From Micromonospora sp. PLK6-60 (GTDB lineage Bacteria > Actinomycetota > Actinomycetes > Mycobacteriales > Micromonosporaceae), in contig NZ_JAIOAA010000002.1 in NCBI RefSeq assembly GCF_019890675.1, positions 1-64,000 on the forward strand: 64,000 nt of DNA. The letters run 5' to 3'. This document shows, piece by piece, positions 30,678 to 38,568 of the stretch. Below the pieces are notes generated by a model. That model was not told the origin of the DNA. It saw nothing but the letters and a program-made list of their open reading frames with translations, and made no database searches. Both the position numbers and the translations under genes were made by a program. Numbering within the stretch: position 1 is the stretch's first letter; each line of letters starts with the position of its first letter.

Positions 30678-31693
30678 CTGGCCCGGGGCGGGGCGGTGCT
30701 GCCGCGCGGGGTGAGGTGCGCGGTCTCGTCCTGGAGCCCGCCCACCCGCTCGCCGGCGATCACCGCGAGCAACTGCCGGGCGGCGTGCGCCCCGTGCGCC
30801 GGGATGTCCCGGCCGAGCGCGGTCAGCGGCGGGTGCACCAGCTGGCAGAGCGGGGAGTCGTCCCAGGCCACGATCGACAGGTCGCCGGGCACCTGGAGGC
30901 CCATCTCCTGCGCCACCGACAGGCCCGCTATCGCCATCACGTCGTTGTCGTAGATGACCGCGGTGGGGCGCTGCGCCGAGCTGAGCAGGCGGCGGGTGGC
31001 CCGGGCGCCCTCCTCGCCGGTGTAGTCGGACCAGACGGTGGTGGACTCCGTCAGCCCGAGCCGGGCGCAGACCTCGGCGAAGGCGTCGGTGCGGATCTCG
31101 GTGTGCAGCAGCGACGGCAGCCCGCCCACCCGGGCGATCCGCCGGTGGCCGAGGGCGACCAGATATTCCACCGTCTCGGCCAGCGCGGCGGCGTCGTCGG
31201 ACCAGATGCTGGCCAGGCTGCCGGTGTGCCCCGGGCCGCCGATCACCACGGCCGGGAGCTGGAGCTCCTCCAGCGCCGCCACCCGCCGGTCGTCGGTGCG
31301 CAGGTCGCAGACGAACACCCCGTCCACCCGGCGCTCGGCCCACCAGCGGCGGTAGACCGCGATCTCGGCCTCCTGGTCGGCCACCACCTGGAGGGTCAGC
31401 GCGTACGAGCGGGCCGACAGTTCGGCCTCGACGCCGCTGATCAGCTCCATGAAGAACGGCTCGATGCCGAGGATCCGGGCCGGCCGGCACAGCGCCAGGC
31501 CGACCGCCTTGGCGGTGGCGCCGGAGAGCGCCCGGGCGGCGCTGCTCGGACTGAAGCCGATCTCCTCGGCGATGGCGAGGATCCGTCGACGGGTGGCCTC
31601 GGACACGCCGGGCTGGCCGTTCAGCGCGTACGACACCGCGCCCTTGGAGACCCCGGCGCGCCGGGCGACATCGGCGATGGTCGGCCGCTTCAC
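30674..31693 (-). CDS. LacI-family regulator of the mannoside locus
   Basis: A 339-residue repressor. The helix-turn-helix is at the very start (KRPTIADVARRAGVSKGAVSYALNG), followed by the hinge (SSAARALSGATAKAVGL) and a periplasmic-binding-type sugar domain to the end (VIYDNDVMAIAGLSVAQEMGLQVPGDLSIVAWDDS). GTG 31693 is the start, as GGAGGAG lies 6-12 nt upstream and the HTH begins at once. It is divergent from an ABC importer and beta-mannosidase operon, so a mannoside is its likely inducer. Confidence 0.93.
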   Translation of the reverse strand: MKRPTIADVARRAGVSKGAVSYALNGQPGVSEATRRRILAIAEEIGFSPSSAARALSGATAKAVGLALCRPARILGIEPFFMELISGVEAELSARSYALTLQVVADQEAEIAVYRRWWAERRVDGVFVCDLRTDDRRVAALEELQLPAVVIGGPGHTGSLASIWSDDAAALAETVEYLVALGHRRIARVGGLPSLLHTEIRTDAFAEVCARLGLTESTTVWSDYTGEEGARATRRLLSSAQRPTAVIYDNDVMAIAGLSVAQEMGLQVPGDLSIVAWDDSPLCQLVHPPLTALGRDIPAHGAHAARQLLAVIAGERVGGLQDETAHLTPRGSTAPPRAS

Positions 31694-31952
31694 CGGTGTG
31701 CTCCTCCAACTGTCCGGCCCCTCCGGGGGCGGGTCGGTCGCGCCGCCGGGGTCTCCGGCGGCCACTCACGCTAGCGCAGGCCCGCTCGGTGTTGATCGAG
31801 ACGGTGACTTGCGCGGTTAAGCGTACGGCCTGCCCGGTCCGCCGCTGCGGGCGGTGCCCGTTCACTACTGCGCGAAAAAGCGCTCCACCACGCATGGTCG
31901 CGCTCCCAGTCGGTCCGGGCGGTTACGGCACGGCCACGGAGTTAACCGGCCG

Positions 31953-31981
31953 TTGACACTGCGGGAGGCCGACCGTACGGT
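31953..31981 (+). promoter_or_regulatory. Promoter of the mannoside import operon
   Basis: TTGACA (31953-31958) and TACGGT (31976-31981) are separated by 17 nt, a good housekeeping-sigma promoter. The rest of the 357-nt gap (31694-32050) holds the divergent LacI promoter region. It also has a possible half operator AAAGCGCTCCA near 31877, and TTACACGGTTCAG just after the presumed start site. Confidence 0.65.
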
Positions 31982-32018
31982 GGCTCCACTTACACGGTTC
32001 AGTCAACGCTTCTCGATG

Positions 32019-32033
32019 TCGGGAGCGTTCCCA
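32019..32033 (+). promoter_or_regulatory. Candidate LacI/CebR-type operator
   Basis: GGGAGCGTTCCC is a near-perfect palindrome matching the TGGGAGCGCTCCCA type of site bound by actinobacterial sugar repressors such as CebR (recalled consensus). It lies about 40 nt downstream of the promoter and before the ribosome site, where a bound repressor would block transcription. Confidence 0.5.
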
Positions 32034-32050
32034 TCTGTTCGGAGGGTGAG

Positions 32051-33331
32051 ATGAAACGGTCCTGGGCGCGGTGGGCCCGCGCGGTCGCCGTGGGCACGGT
32101 CGGTCTGAGCCTGGTCGCCGCGTGCAGCGGCAAGAGCACCACCGGCGGCTCGGGCTCCGACGGCACGGTCACACTGAAGATCAGTTTCTGGGGGGACTTC
32201 GGGCTGACCGAGCTGAAGACCAAGTACGAGGCGGAACACCCCAACGTCAGGATCCAGCTCAACTCCGGCGAGTACAACGCCCAGCACGAGGACCTGCAGA
32301 AGAAGCTCGTCGCCGGCAACGGCGCGGCGGACATCGCGGCGATCGACGAGGGCTTCATGGTCCAGTTCCGCAGCCAGTCCGACAAGTTCGTCAACCTGCT
32401 CGACAAGGGCGCCGCCGACTACGAGAGCAAGTACCTGCCCTGGAAGTGGAAGCAGTCGCTGTCGGCCGACGGCAAGACCCAGATCGGCCTCGGCACCGAC
32501 GTCGGCGGCCTGGCCATGTGCTACCGCACCGACCTGTTCAAGGCCGCCGGCCTGCCCACCGACCGGGACCAGGTCTCCGCCCTCTGGCCCACCTGGGACA
32601 AGTTCATCGAGGTCGGCCAGCAGTACACCGGCAAGACGAAGAAGAAGTTCATCGACGCCGGCACCAACCTGTTCAACCCGATCCTCGGCCAGCAGCAGGT
32701 CGGCTTCTATGACGAGCAGGAACAGCTCCAGATGGAGCAGGGCCCGAAGGTCGCCTTCGACTACACCGTCAAGGCGATCCAGGCCGGGCTCTCGGCCAAC
32801 CTGGTCAGCTTCCAGGCGGACTGGGACAAGGGCTTCACCAGCGGCGCCTTCGCCGTGCTCGCCTGCCCGGCGTGGATGCTCGGCCACATCAAGGACACCG
32901 CCCCCGGCACCCAGGGCAAGTGGGACATCGCCGCGGTGCCCGGCGGCGGCGGCAACTGGGGCGGCTCGTTCCTGACCATCCCCAAGCAGGGCAAGCACGT
33001 CGACGAGGCGTACAAGCTGCTGGAGTGGCTGGTGCAGCCGGCGCAGCAGATCGAGATCTTCAAGCAGGTCGGCAACCTGCCGTCCCAGCCGGCGCTCTAC
33101 TCCGACCCGGCGATCGCCGAGTTCAAGAACCCGTTCTTCAACAACGCCCCGGTCGGCCAGATCTTCCCCAAGATGGCGCAGGGGCTGACCCCGCAGTACC
33201 TCGGCAAGAAGAACGGCCCGACCCGGGTCGAGGTGGAGGACGTCATCCGCCGGGTGGAGAACAAGACCCTGAAGCCGGAGGCCGCGTGGCCGGAGGCGGT
33301 CAAGGCCGCCGAGAAGGCCCAGAAGTCCTGA
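32051..33331 (+). CDS. Extracellular sugar-binding lipoprotein of an ABC importer
   Basis: A 426-residue solute-binding protein with a lipoprotein signal (basic start, then LSLVAACSG, cysteine at about residue 25). The mature part is a family 1 carbohydrate-binding protein (LKISFWGDFGLTELKTKYEAEHPNV near its start). GGAGGG lies before ATG 32051. It opens an operon with two permeases and a beta-mannosidase, so manno-oligosaccharides are the likely ligand. Confidence 0.94.
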   Translation: MKRSWARWARAVAVGTVGLSLVAACSGKSTTGGSGSDGTVTLKISFWGDFGLTELKTKYEAEHPNVRIQLNSGEYNAQHEDLQKKLVAGNGAADIAAIDEGFMVQFRSQSDKFVNLLDKGAADYESKYLPWKWKQSLSADGKTQIGLGTDVGGLAMCYRTDLFKAAGLPTDRDQVSALWPTWDKFIEVGQQYTGKTKKKFIDAGTNLFNPILGQQQVGFYDEQEQLQMEQGPKVAFDYTVKAIQAGLSANLVSFQADWDKGFTSGAFAVLACPAWMLGHIKDTAPGTQGKWDIAAVPGGGGNWGGSFLTIPKQGKHVDEAYKLLEWLVQPAQQIEIFKQVGNLPSQPALYSDPAIAEFKNPFFNNAPVGQIFPKMAQGLTPQYLGKKNGPTRVEVEDVIRRVENKTLKPEAAWPEAVKAAEKAQKS

Positions 33332-33342
33332 CCGGCCGCTGA

Positions 33343-33383
33343 CCGGCGGCGGAACGGGACCCGCTGTCCCGCTCCGCCGCCGG
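33343..33383 (+). terminator. 18-bp hairpin between binding protein and permease genes
   Basis: CCGGCGGCGGAACGGGAC (33343-33360) pairs with 33366-33383 with one G-T pair and a 5-nt loop. In ABC operons a hairpin here usually lowers read-through or protects the upstream mRNA, giving more binding protein than permease. No T-tract follows. Confidence 0.65.
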
Positions 33384-33429
33384 CACCCGCCCCCGTACCC
33401 ACCGACTCTTCGGCCCTGGAGTGTTTCCC

Positions 33430-34443
33430 ATGTCCACCACGCGTGCCGCGCCCGCGCCGCCCGGCCGCCGTTCCGCGTCCCCGCGCGGCGGCTCCGGGGC
33501 CGACGAACGGCGAGTGACCTGGCGCAACCGGCTGTACCGCTTCGACGTGCGCTACATGCCGTACCTGATGATCGCCCCGTTCTTCCTGCTCTTCATCGTC
33601 TTCGGGCTGTTCCCGCTGCTGTTCAACGGCGTGGTCTCGCTGCGCAACTACCGGCTGGACGACCCGACGCTGCCGTACTGGGCGGGCGGGGCGAACTTCA
33701 CCCGGCTCTTCGGCGACGAGGACTTCTGGAACGCCCTCTACAACACCTTCGGCATCTTCCTGCTCTCCTCGGTGCCGCAACTGCTGCTCGCCCTGGTGGT
33801 CGCCGCGTTGCTCAACCGCAGGCTGCGGGCGCAGACCTGGTGGCGGGTCGGCATGCTGCTGCCCTACATCACCCCGATCGTCGCCTCGACCATGGTGTTC
33901 AGCGTCTTCTTCTCCCGCGACTTCGGCATGGCCAACTGGGGGCTCGGTCTGTTCGGCATCGGCGGCGGCGACACCCCGATCGACTGGCGCGCCGACAAGC
34001 TGCACTCCTGGATCGCCGTCGCCACGATGGTCAACTGGAAGTGGATCGGCTACAACGCCCTGCTCTACCTGGCCGCCATGCAGTCCATCCCGCGCGACGT
34101 CTACGAGGCCGCCGCGATCGACGGTGCCGGCCCGTGGCGGCAACTGTGGCGGATCACCGTGCCGATGATCCAGCCGATCGTCGTCTTCACCGTGGTGCTG
34201 TCCACCATCGGCGGGCTCCAACTGTTCACCGAGCCGATGCTGTTCGACCTCAACGCGCAGAACGCGCGCGGCGGGCCGAACGGCGAGTGGCAGACCATCG
34301 CGCAACTCATCTACAAGGTGGGCTGGAAGGACCTGAACCTCGGCTACGCCGCCGCGATGAGCTGGGCGCTGTTCCTCATCATCCTGATCGTCGCCGGCAT
34401 CAACTTCCTGCTCACCAACCGACTCTCCGGAGGGCGCAAATGA
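33430..34443 (+). CDS. ABC sugar importer permease 1
   Basis: A 337-residue MalF-type permease. It has a basic N-terminal tail, a first helix (MIAPFFLLFIVFGLFPLLF) and about five more helices. The EAA loop that contacts the ATPase reads YEAAAIDGAGPWRQLWRITVPMIQP with the conserved glycine. ATG 33430 is preferred over GTG 33421 because GGAG lies at 33418-33421. No ATPase gene is in the operon. As in other actinobacteria, a shared MsiK-type ATPase is presumably encoded elsewhere. Confidence 0.93.
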   Translation: MSTTRAAPAPPGRRSASPRGGSGADERRVTWRNRLYRFDVRYMPYLMIAPFFLLFIVFGLFPLLFNGVVSLRNYRLDDPTLPYWAGGANFTRLFGDEDFWNALYNTFGIFLLSSVPQLLLALVVAALLNRRLRAQTWWRVGMLLPYITPIVASTMVFSVFFSRDFGMANWGLGLFGIGGGDTPIDWRADKLHSWIAVATMVNWKWIGYNALLYLAAMQSIPRDVYEAAAIDGAGPWRQLWRITVPMIQPIVVFTVVLSTIGGLQLFTEPMLFDLNAQNARGGPNGEWQTIAQLIYKVGWKDLNLGYAAAMSWALFLIILIVAGINFLLTNRLSGGRK

Positions 34444-35345
34444 CCGCCGTGACCGTGCCGCCGCCCGCCGCCGCCCCGGTCAGGCGGCGTCGGGCGGCGC
34501 TGCTGGGACGGGCGCCGCAGGACACCCCGGCCGGGATCGGGACGTACCTGCTGCTCGCGGTGACCATGCTGTTCGCCGCGTTCCCGCTCTACTGGATGTT
34601 CGTCATCGCCACCAGCACCGACGAGGCGCTGGCGAAGCTGCCGCCGGCCGTGCTGCCCGGCGACCGGTTCCTGGTGAACCTGCGCGAGGTCTTCTCCCTC
34701 CAGGACGTCTACTTCGCCGCCTCGCTTGTCAACAGCGCGATCGTGTCGATCGTGGTGACCGCGTCGGTGCTGTTCTTCTGCTCGCTGGCCGGCTTCGCCT
34801 TCGCCAAGCTGCGCTTCCGCGGCAGCAACGCGCTGATGGTCTTCGTGGTACTCACCCTCACCGTGCCGAACCAGCTCGGCATCGTCGCGCTGTACATCGT
34901 GATGGGCAAGCTCGGCTGGAACGGCACCCTGCTCGCCGTCATCGCGCCGGGCCTGGTCACCGCGTTCGGGGTGTTCTACATGCGGCAGTTCATCGTCAAC
35001 AGCGTCCCCGACGAGCTGGTCGAGTCCGCCCGGATGGACGGCGCCAGCACCATGCGGGTGTACGCCAACATCGTGCTGCCGGCGATCCGCCCCGCCCTGG
35101 CCGTACTCGGCCTGCTCACCTTCGTGGCCACCTGGAACGACTTCCAGTGGCCGCTGATCACGCTCAGCGGCACCGACTACCCGACCTCGATGGTGGCGAT
35201 CTCCGACCTGGCCAGCGGCAACTACGTCATCTACCGTCGGGTGCTGGCCGGCGCGTTCGTCGCCACCATCCCGCTGCTGGTGATGCTCTTCATCGGCGGC
35301 CGGCAGATCGTCCGCGGCATCATGGAAGGCGCGGTGAAGGCGTGA
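34440..35345 (+). CDS. ABC sugar importer permease 2
   Basis: A 301-residue MalG-type permease that overlaps permease 1 by 4 nt (ATGA). Six membrane helices are visible, starting with YLLLAVTMLFAAFPLYWMFVIA. The EAA-type loop is ESARMDGASTMRVYANIVLPAIRP. AGGGC precedes ATG 34440. It forms the membrane channel together with the previous gene product. Confidence 0.93.
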   Translation: MTAVTVPPPAAAPVRRRRAALLGRAPQDTPAGIGTYLLLAVTMLFAAFPLYWMFVIATSTDEALAKLPPAVLPGDRFLVNLREVFSLQDVYFAASLVNSAIVSIVVTASVLFFCSLAGFAFAKLRFRGSNALMVFVVLTLTVPNQLGIVALYIVMGKLGWNGTLLAVIAPGLVTAFGVFYMRQFIVNSVPDELVESARMDGASTMRVYANIVLPAIRPALAVLGLLTFVATWNDFQWPLITLSGTDYPTSMVAISDLASGNYVIYRRVLAGAFVATIPLLVMLFIGGRQIVRGIMEGAVKA

Positions 35346-37786
35346 GCGCGAGCCGACACACCCTGCACGAGGGTTGGCGGCTGCGGGCCGTACCCGGTCC
35401 CCAGGTGCCGGCGGAGATCGCCGGCCGCTCGGTGCCGGCCACCGTGCCCGGATCGGTGCACACCGACCTGCTGGCCGCCGGCCTGATCCCCGACCCCTAC
35501 CTGGACGACAACGAGACGGCGCTGACCTGGATCGGGCGCACCGACTGGGTGTACGAGACCACGGTGGACCGGCCGCCGGGCGACGACGACCGGGTGGACC
35601 TGGTCTGCGCCGGCCTGGACACGGTCGCCACGATCACCCTCAACGGCACCGAGGTCGGCCGCACCGCCAACCAGCACCGGGGCTACCGGTTCGACGTCGG
35701 GGCGCTGCTGCGGCCCGGCGCGAACCTGCTCAGCGTCCGCTTCGACTCGGCGTACCGCTACGCCGAGGCGCAGCGGGACCGGCTCGGCGACCGGCCCAAC
35801 GCGTACCCGGAGCCGTTCAACTTCATCCGGAAGACGGCCTGCAACTTCGGCTGGGACTGGGGGCCGACGGTGGTGACCGCCGGCATCTGGCAGGAGATCG
35901 GCCTGCACGGCTGGTCCACCGCCCGGCTGGCCACCGTCCGCCCGCTGGTCACCATGGCCGGCGACACCGGCCGGGTGGAGCTGCACGTCGAGGTCGAGCG
36001 GGCTATGGCCGGGCCGCTGGTGGTCCGGGCCGCGGTCGGCGGCGCGGACGCCGAGGTCACCGTCGGAGCGGGGGAACGCACCGCCGTCGCCACCCTCACC
36101 GTCCGCGACCCCGCCCGCTGGTGGCCGATCGGGTACGGCGACCAGCCGCTGTACGACCTCGAGGTGACCCTGTGCGCCCCCGACGGCCGGGTCCTCGACG
36201 GCTGGTCCCGCCGGATCGGCTTCCGGTCGGTACGCCTCGACACCACCCCCGACGCGCACGGCACCCCGTTCACGCTGCACGTCAACGACGTGCCGGTCTT
36301 CGTCCGGGGCGTCAACTGGATCCCCGACGACGCCTTCCCGAACCGGGTCACCCGGGACCGGCTGGCGCGACGCTTCGCGCAGGCGGCCGGGGCGAACATC
36401 AACCTGCTCCGGATCTGGGGCGGCGGCCGGTACGAGTCCGACGACTTCTACCAGCTCGCCGACACCCTCGGGCTGCTGGTGCAGCAGGACTTCCTCTTCG
36501 CCTGCGCCGCGTACCCGGAGGAGGAGCCGCTGCGCGGCGAGGTCGAGGCGGAGGCCCGGGAACAGGTCACCCGGCTCGCCGGGCACCCGTCGCTGGTGCT
36601 GTGGACCGGCAACAACGAGAACATCTGGGGCTGGCACGACTGGGACTGGCAGCGGCCGCTGGCCGGGCGCACCTGGGGGCGGGGCTACTACCTCGACCTG
36701 CTGCCCCGCGTCGTCGGCGAACTCGACCCGACCGTCCCGTACTGGCCGGGCAGCCCGTGGTCCGGGCGTGAGGACATCCACCCCAACGACCCGGCGCACG
36801 GCACCATGCACATCTGGGACGTGTGGAACGACGACGACTACACCAAGTACCGGGAGTACGTGCCCCGGTTCGTCGCCGAGTTCGGCTACCAGGCGCCCCC
36901 GGCGTATGCCACCCTGCGCCGGTCCATCTCCGACGAGCCGCTGGCGCACGACTCGCCGGGCATGACCCACCACCAGAAGGCGATCGACGGCGACCGCAAG
37001 CTCCAACGCGGGCTCGACGCGCACCTGCCGGAGCCGGCCGACTTCGACGACTGGCACTACCTGACCCAGCTCAACCAGGCCCGGGCCATCGCGCTCGGCG
37101 TGGAACACTTCCGGTCGCACCGGCCGGTCTGCATGGGCACCATCGTCTGGCAGCTCAACGACTGCTGGCCGGTCACCTCCTGGTCCGCGATCGACGGCGA
37201 CGGCCGGCGCAAACCCCTGTGGTACGCGCTGCGCCGGGCGTACGCCGACCGGCTGCTCACCGTGCAGCCGCGCGACGGCGGGCCGGCGCTGGTGGCGGTG
37301 AACGAGACCGCGCGGCCGTGGCGGGCGGCGGCCACGGTCACCCGGCGCACCCTGGCCGGGGAGCCGAGGGCGAAGACCACGGTCGACCTCGACGTCCCGG
37401 CGTACTCCTCGGTGGTGCTGGCGCTGCCGGCGGAGCTGGCCCGGCCGGACGAGGCCCGGCGGGAGCTGCTGGTCGCCGAGGCGGGGGAGAGCGCGGAGCG
37501 GGCGCTGTGGTTCTTCGCCGAGGACCGCGACATCGACTGGCCGGCGGCGGAGTGGGACGCGACGGTCGAACCGGCGGACGGCGGCCAGCGGGTGCGGGTG
37601 ACCGCGCGGACGGTGCTGCGCGACCTGACCCTCTTCCCCGACCGCCTCGACCCGTCCGCCGAGGTCGACGAGGCGCTGGTGACGCTGCTCCCGGGCGAGA
37701 CCGCGACGTTCACGGTGACGGCCGACGCGCCGCTCGAACCGGCGGCGCTCACCGCCCGCCCGGTGCTGCGCTGCGTCAACGACTGA
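35342..37786 (+). CDS. Beta-mannosidase, glycoside hydrolase family 2
   Basis: An 814-residue family 2 hydrolase without a signal peptide, so cytoplasmic. The sugar-binding N-terminal domain begins LHEGWRLRAVP; a jelly-roll (NFIRKTACNFGWDWGP, typical of mannosidases) and a barrel follow. The acid/base Glu lies in WTGNNENIWGW (about residue 424) and the nucleophile in VAEFGYQAP (about 512). Its GTG start overlaps permease 2 by 4 nt. It should split imported manno-oligosaccharides to mannose. A copy of the 55-bp hairpin repeat starts right after the stop and probably ends the operon. Confidence 0.94.
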   Translation: MSASRHTLHEGWRLRAVPGPQVPAEIAGRSVPATVPGSVHTDLLAAGLIPDPYLDDNETALTWIGRTDWVYETTVDRPPGDDDRVDLVCAGLDTVATITLNGTEVGRTANQHRGYRFDVGALLRPGANLLSVRFDSAYRYAEAQRDRLGDRPNAYPEPFNFIRKTACNFGWDWGPTVVTAGIWQEIGLHGWSTARLATVRPLVTMAGDTGRVELHVEVERAMAGPLVVRAAVGGADAEVTVGAGERTAVATLTVRDPARWWPIGYGDQPLYDLEVTLCAPDGRVLDGWSRRIGFRSVRLDTTPDAHGTPFTLHVNDVPVFVRGVNWIPDDAFPNRVTRDRLARRFAQAAGANINLLRIWGGGRYESDDFYQLADTLGLLVQQDFLFACAAYPEEEPLRGEVEAEAREQVTRLAGHPSLVLWTGNNENIWGWHDWDWQRPLAGRTWGRGYYLDLLPRVVGELDPTVPYWPGSPWSGREDIHPNDPAHGTMHIWDVWNDDDYTKYREYVPRFVAEFGYQAPPAYATLRRSISDEPLAHDSPGMTHHQKAIDGDRKLQRGLDAHLPEPADFDDWHYLTQLNQARAIALGVEHFRSHRPVCMGTIVWQLNDCWPVTSWSAIDGDGRRKPLWYALRRAYADRLLTVQPRDGGPALVAVNETARPWRAAATVTRRTLAGEPRAKTTVDLDVPAYSSVVLALPAELARPDEARRELLVAEAGESAERALWFFAEDRDIDWPAAEWDATVEPADGGQRVRVTARTVLRDLTLFPDRLDPSAEVDEALVTLLPGETATFTVTADAPLEPAALTARPVLRCVND

Positions 37787-37841
37787 AAGGAGGGGCCCCT
37801 TGTTAACGCATTTTGCATAGCAAGGGGCCCCTGTTAACACC
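37787..37841 (+). repeat. 55-bp hairpin repeat, copy 2 (after the mannosidase gene)
   Basis: GGGGCCCCTTG and CAAGGGGCCCC form a perfect 11-bp stem around a loop with TTAACGCATTTTGCATAG. The copy starts at the base after the stop codon, in the orientation of the mannosidase gene. Confidence 0.8.
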
Positions 37842-37865
37842 TCAGCGAGGGCCCCGCCTTTCGGG

Positions 37866-38426
37866 CTAGCAGCGCACCACGAAACTTGATCCGTAGGTCC
37901 ACCGCAGGGTGGCCACCGAGTACCACTCCCGCTGCCAGTAGCGGAACGTGATCCGGTAGAGGTACGCCCGGTCCCAGGAGACGGCCTGCCCGACGTACCG
38001 TTCGGCATCGGACGTCGTCGGGAAGCGGTCGACGCTGCTGGTGCAGGCCACGGTGCCGAATCCGTCGGTCGTAGGGATGGTGGCGCTGGAGATCAGCGTG
38101 CCGCCGGAGCACTTGGCCACGAGGCTGGACGCGTAGTACCAGGTCGACCCGGTCAGCTCCTGCTTCATCCAGTACCGGTAGTCGTAGCCGGCGGTGGTCC
38201 GGGCGCCGACATTCGACCAGGTCACGGCCACCGGGTGGCCGACCCCCGGCGGGATGCTGTAGCCGTTGGTGACGCAGAGCGGATCGCCGGCCAGTGCTGC
38301 GGACCGAGCCGACGCGGGGGCCGTCAGGGCCGTGGGAACGGCCAGGCCCAGCAGCAGGCCGAGCGCCAGGAGCAGCGCCGACGGGCGGCGACGGCGGGAG
38401 ACGGGTTGGGGTTGGCGGCAGGACAC
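37866..38426 (-). CDS. Secreted protein of unknown function
   Basis: The 186-residue protein has a clear signal peptide (RRRRPSALLLALGLLLGLAV, cleavage near ASA-RS). The mature part is small and rich in Tyr, Trp and Ser, with four cysteines (PLCVTNG, AKCSGG, VACTSS and the final VVRC) that could form two disulfides. I recognise no family. GTG 38426 is supported by a near-ideal AACGGAGGTGATCC site. Copies of the 55-bp repeat lie on both sides of the gene in opposite orientation. Confidence 0.82.
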   Translation of the reverse strand: MSCRQPQPVSRRRRPSALLLALGLLLGLAVPTALTAPASARSAALAGDPLCVTNGYSIPPGVGHPVAVTWSNVGARTTAGYDYRYWMKQELTGSTWYYASSLVAKCSGGTLISSATIPTTDGFGTVACTSSVDRFPTTSDAERYVGQAVSWDRAYLYRITFRYWQREWYSVATLRWTYGSSFVVRC

Positions 38427-38481
38427 GGATCACCTCCGTTGGTGGTACGGAAGGATCGGGCGACGGTGCCCGGGTGCCGCA

Positions 38482-38487
38482 ATAATA
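38482..38487 (-). promoter_or_regulatory. Possible -10 box for the secreted protein gene
   Basis: The minus strand reads TATTAT within a locally AT-rich stretch (38480-38505), about 55 nt before the GTG start. No good -35 box is evident, so this is tentative. Confidence 0.3.
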
Positions 38488-38513
38488 GACCGATATCTAT
38501 GCTCGGTTCGACG

Positions 38514-38568
38514 GGTGTTAAGCGGGGCCCCCTGCTATGCAGAATGCGTTAACAGGGGGCCCCTCCGT
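38514..38568 (-). repeat. 55-bp hairpin repeat, copy 3 (after ilvD)
   Basis: On the minus strand GGGGGCCCC-type arms flank the loop TTAACGCATTCTGCATAG, and the copy ends in TTAACACC. It directly follows the ilvD stop codon in ilvD orientation. The inner stem CCCCCTG/CAGGGGG differs from copy 2 but is still fully paired. Confidence 0.8.
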
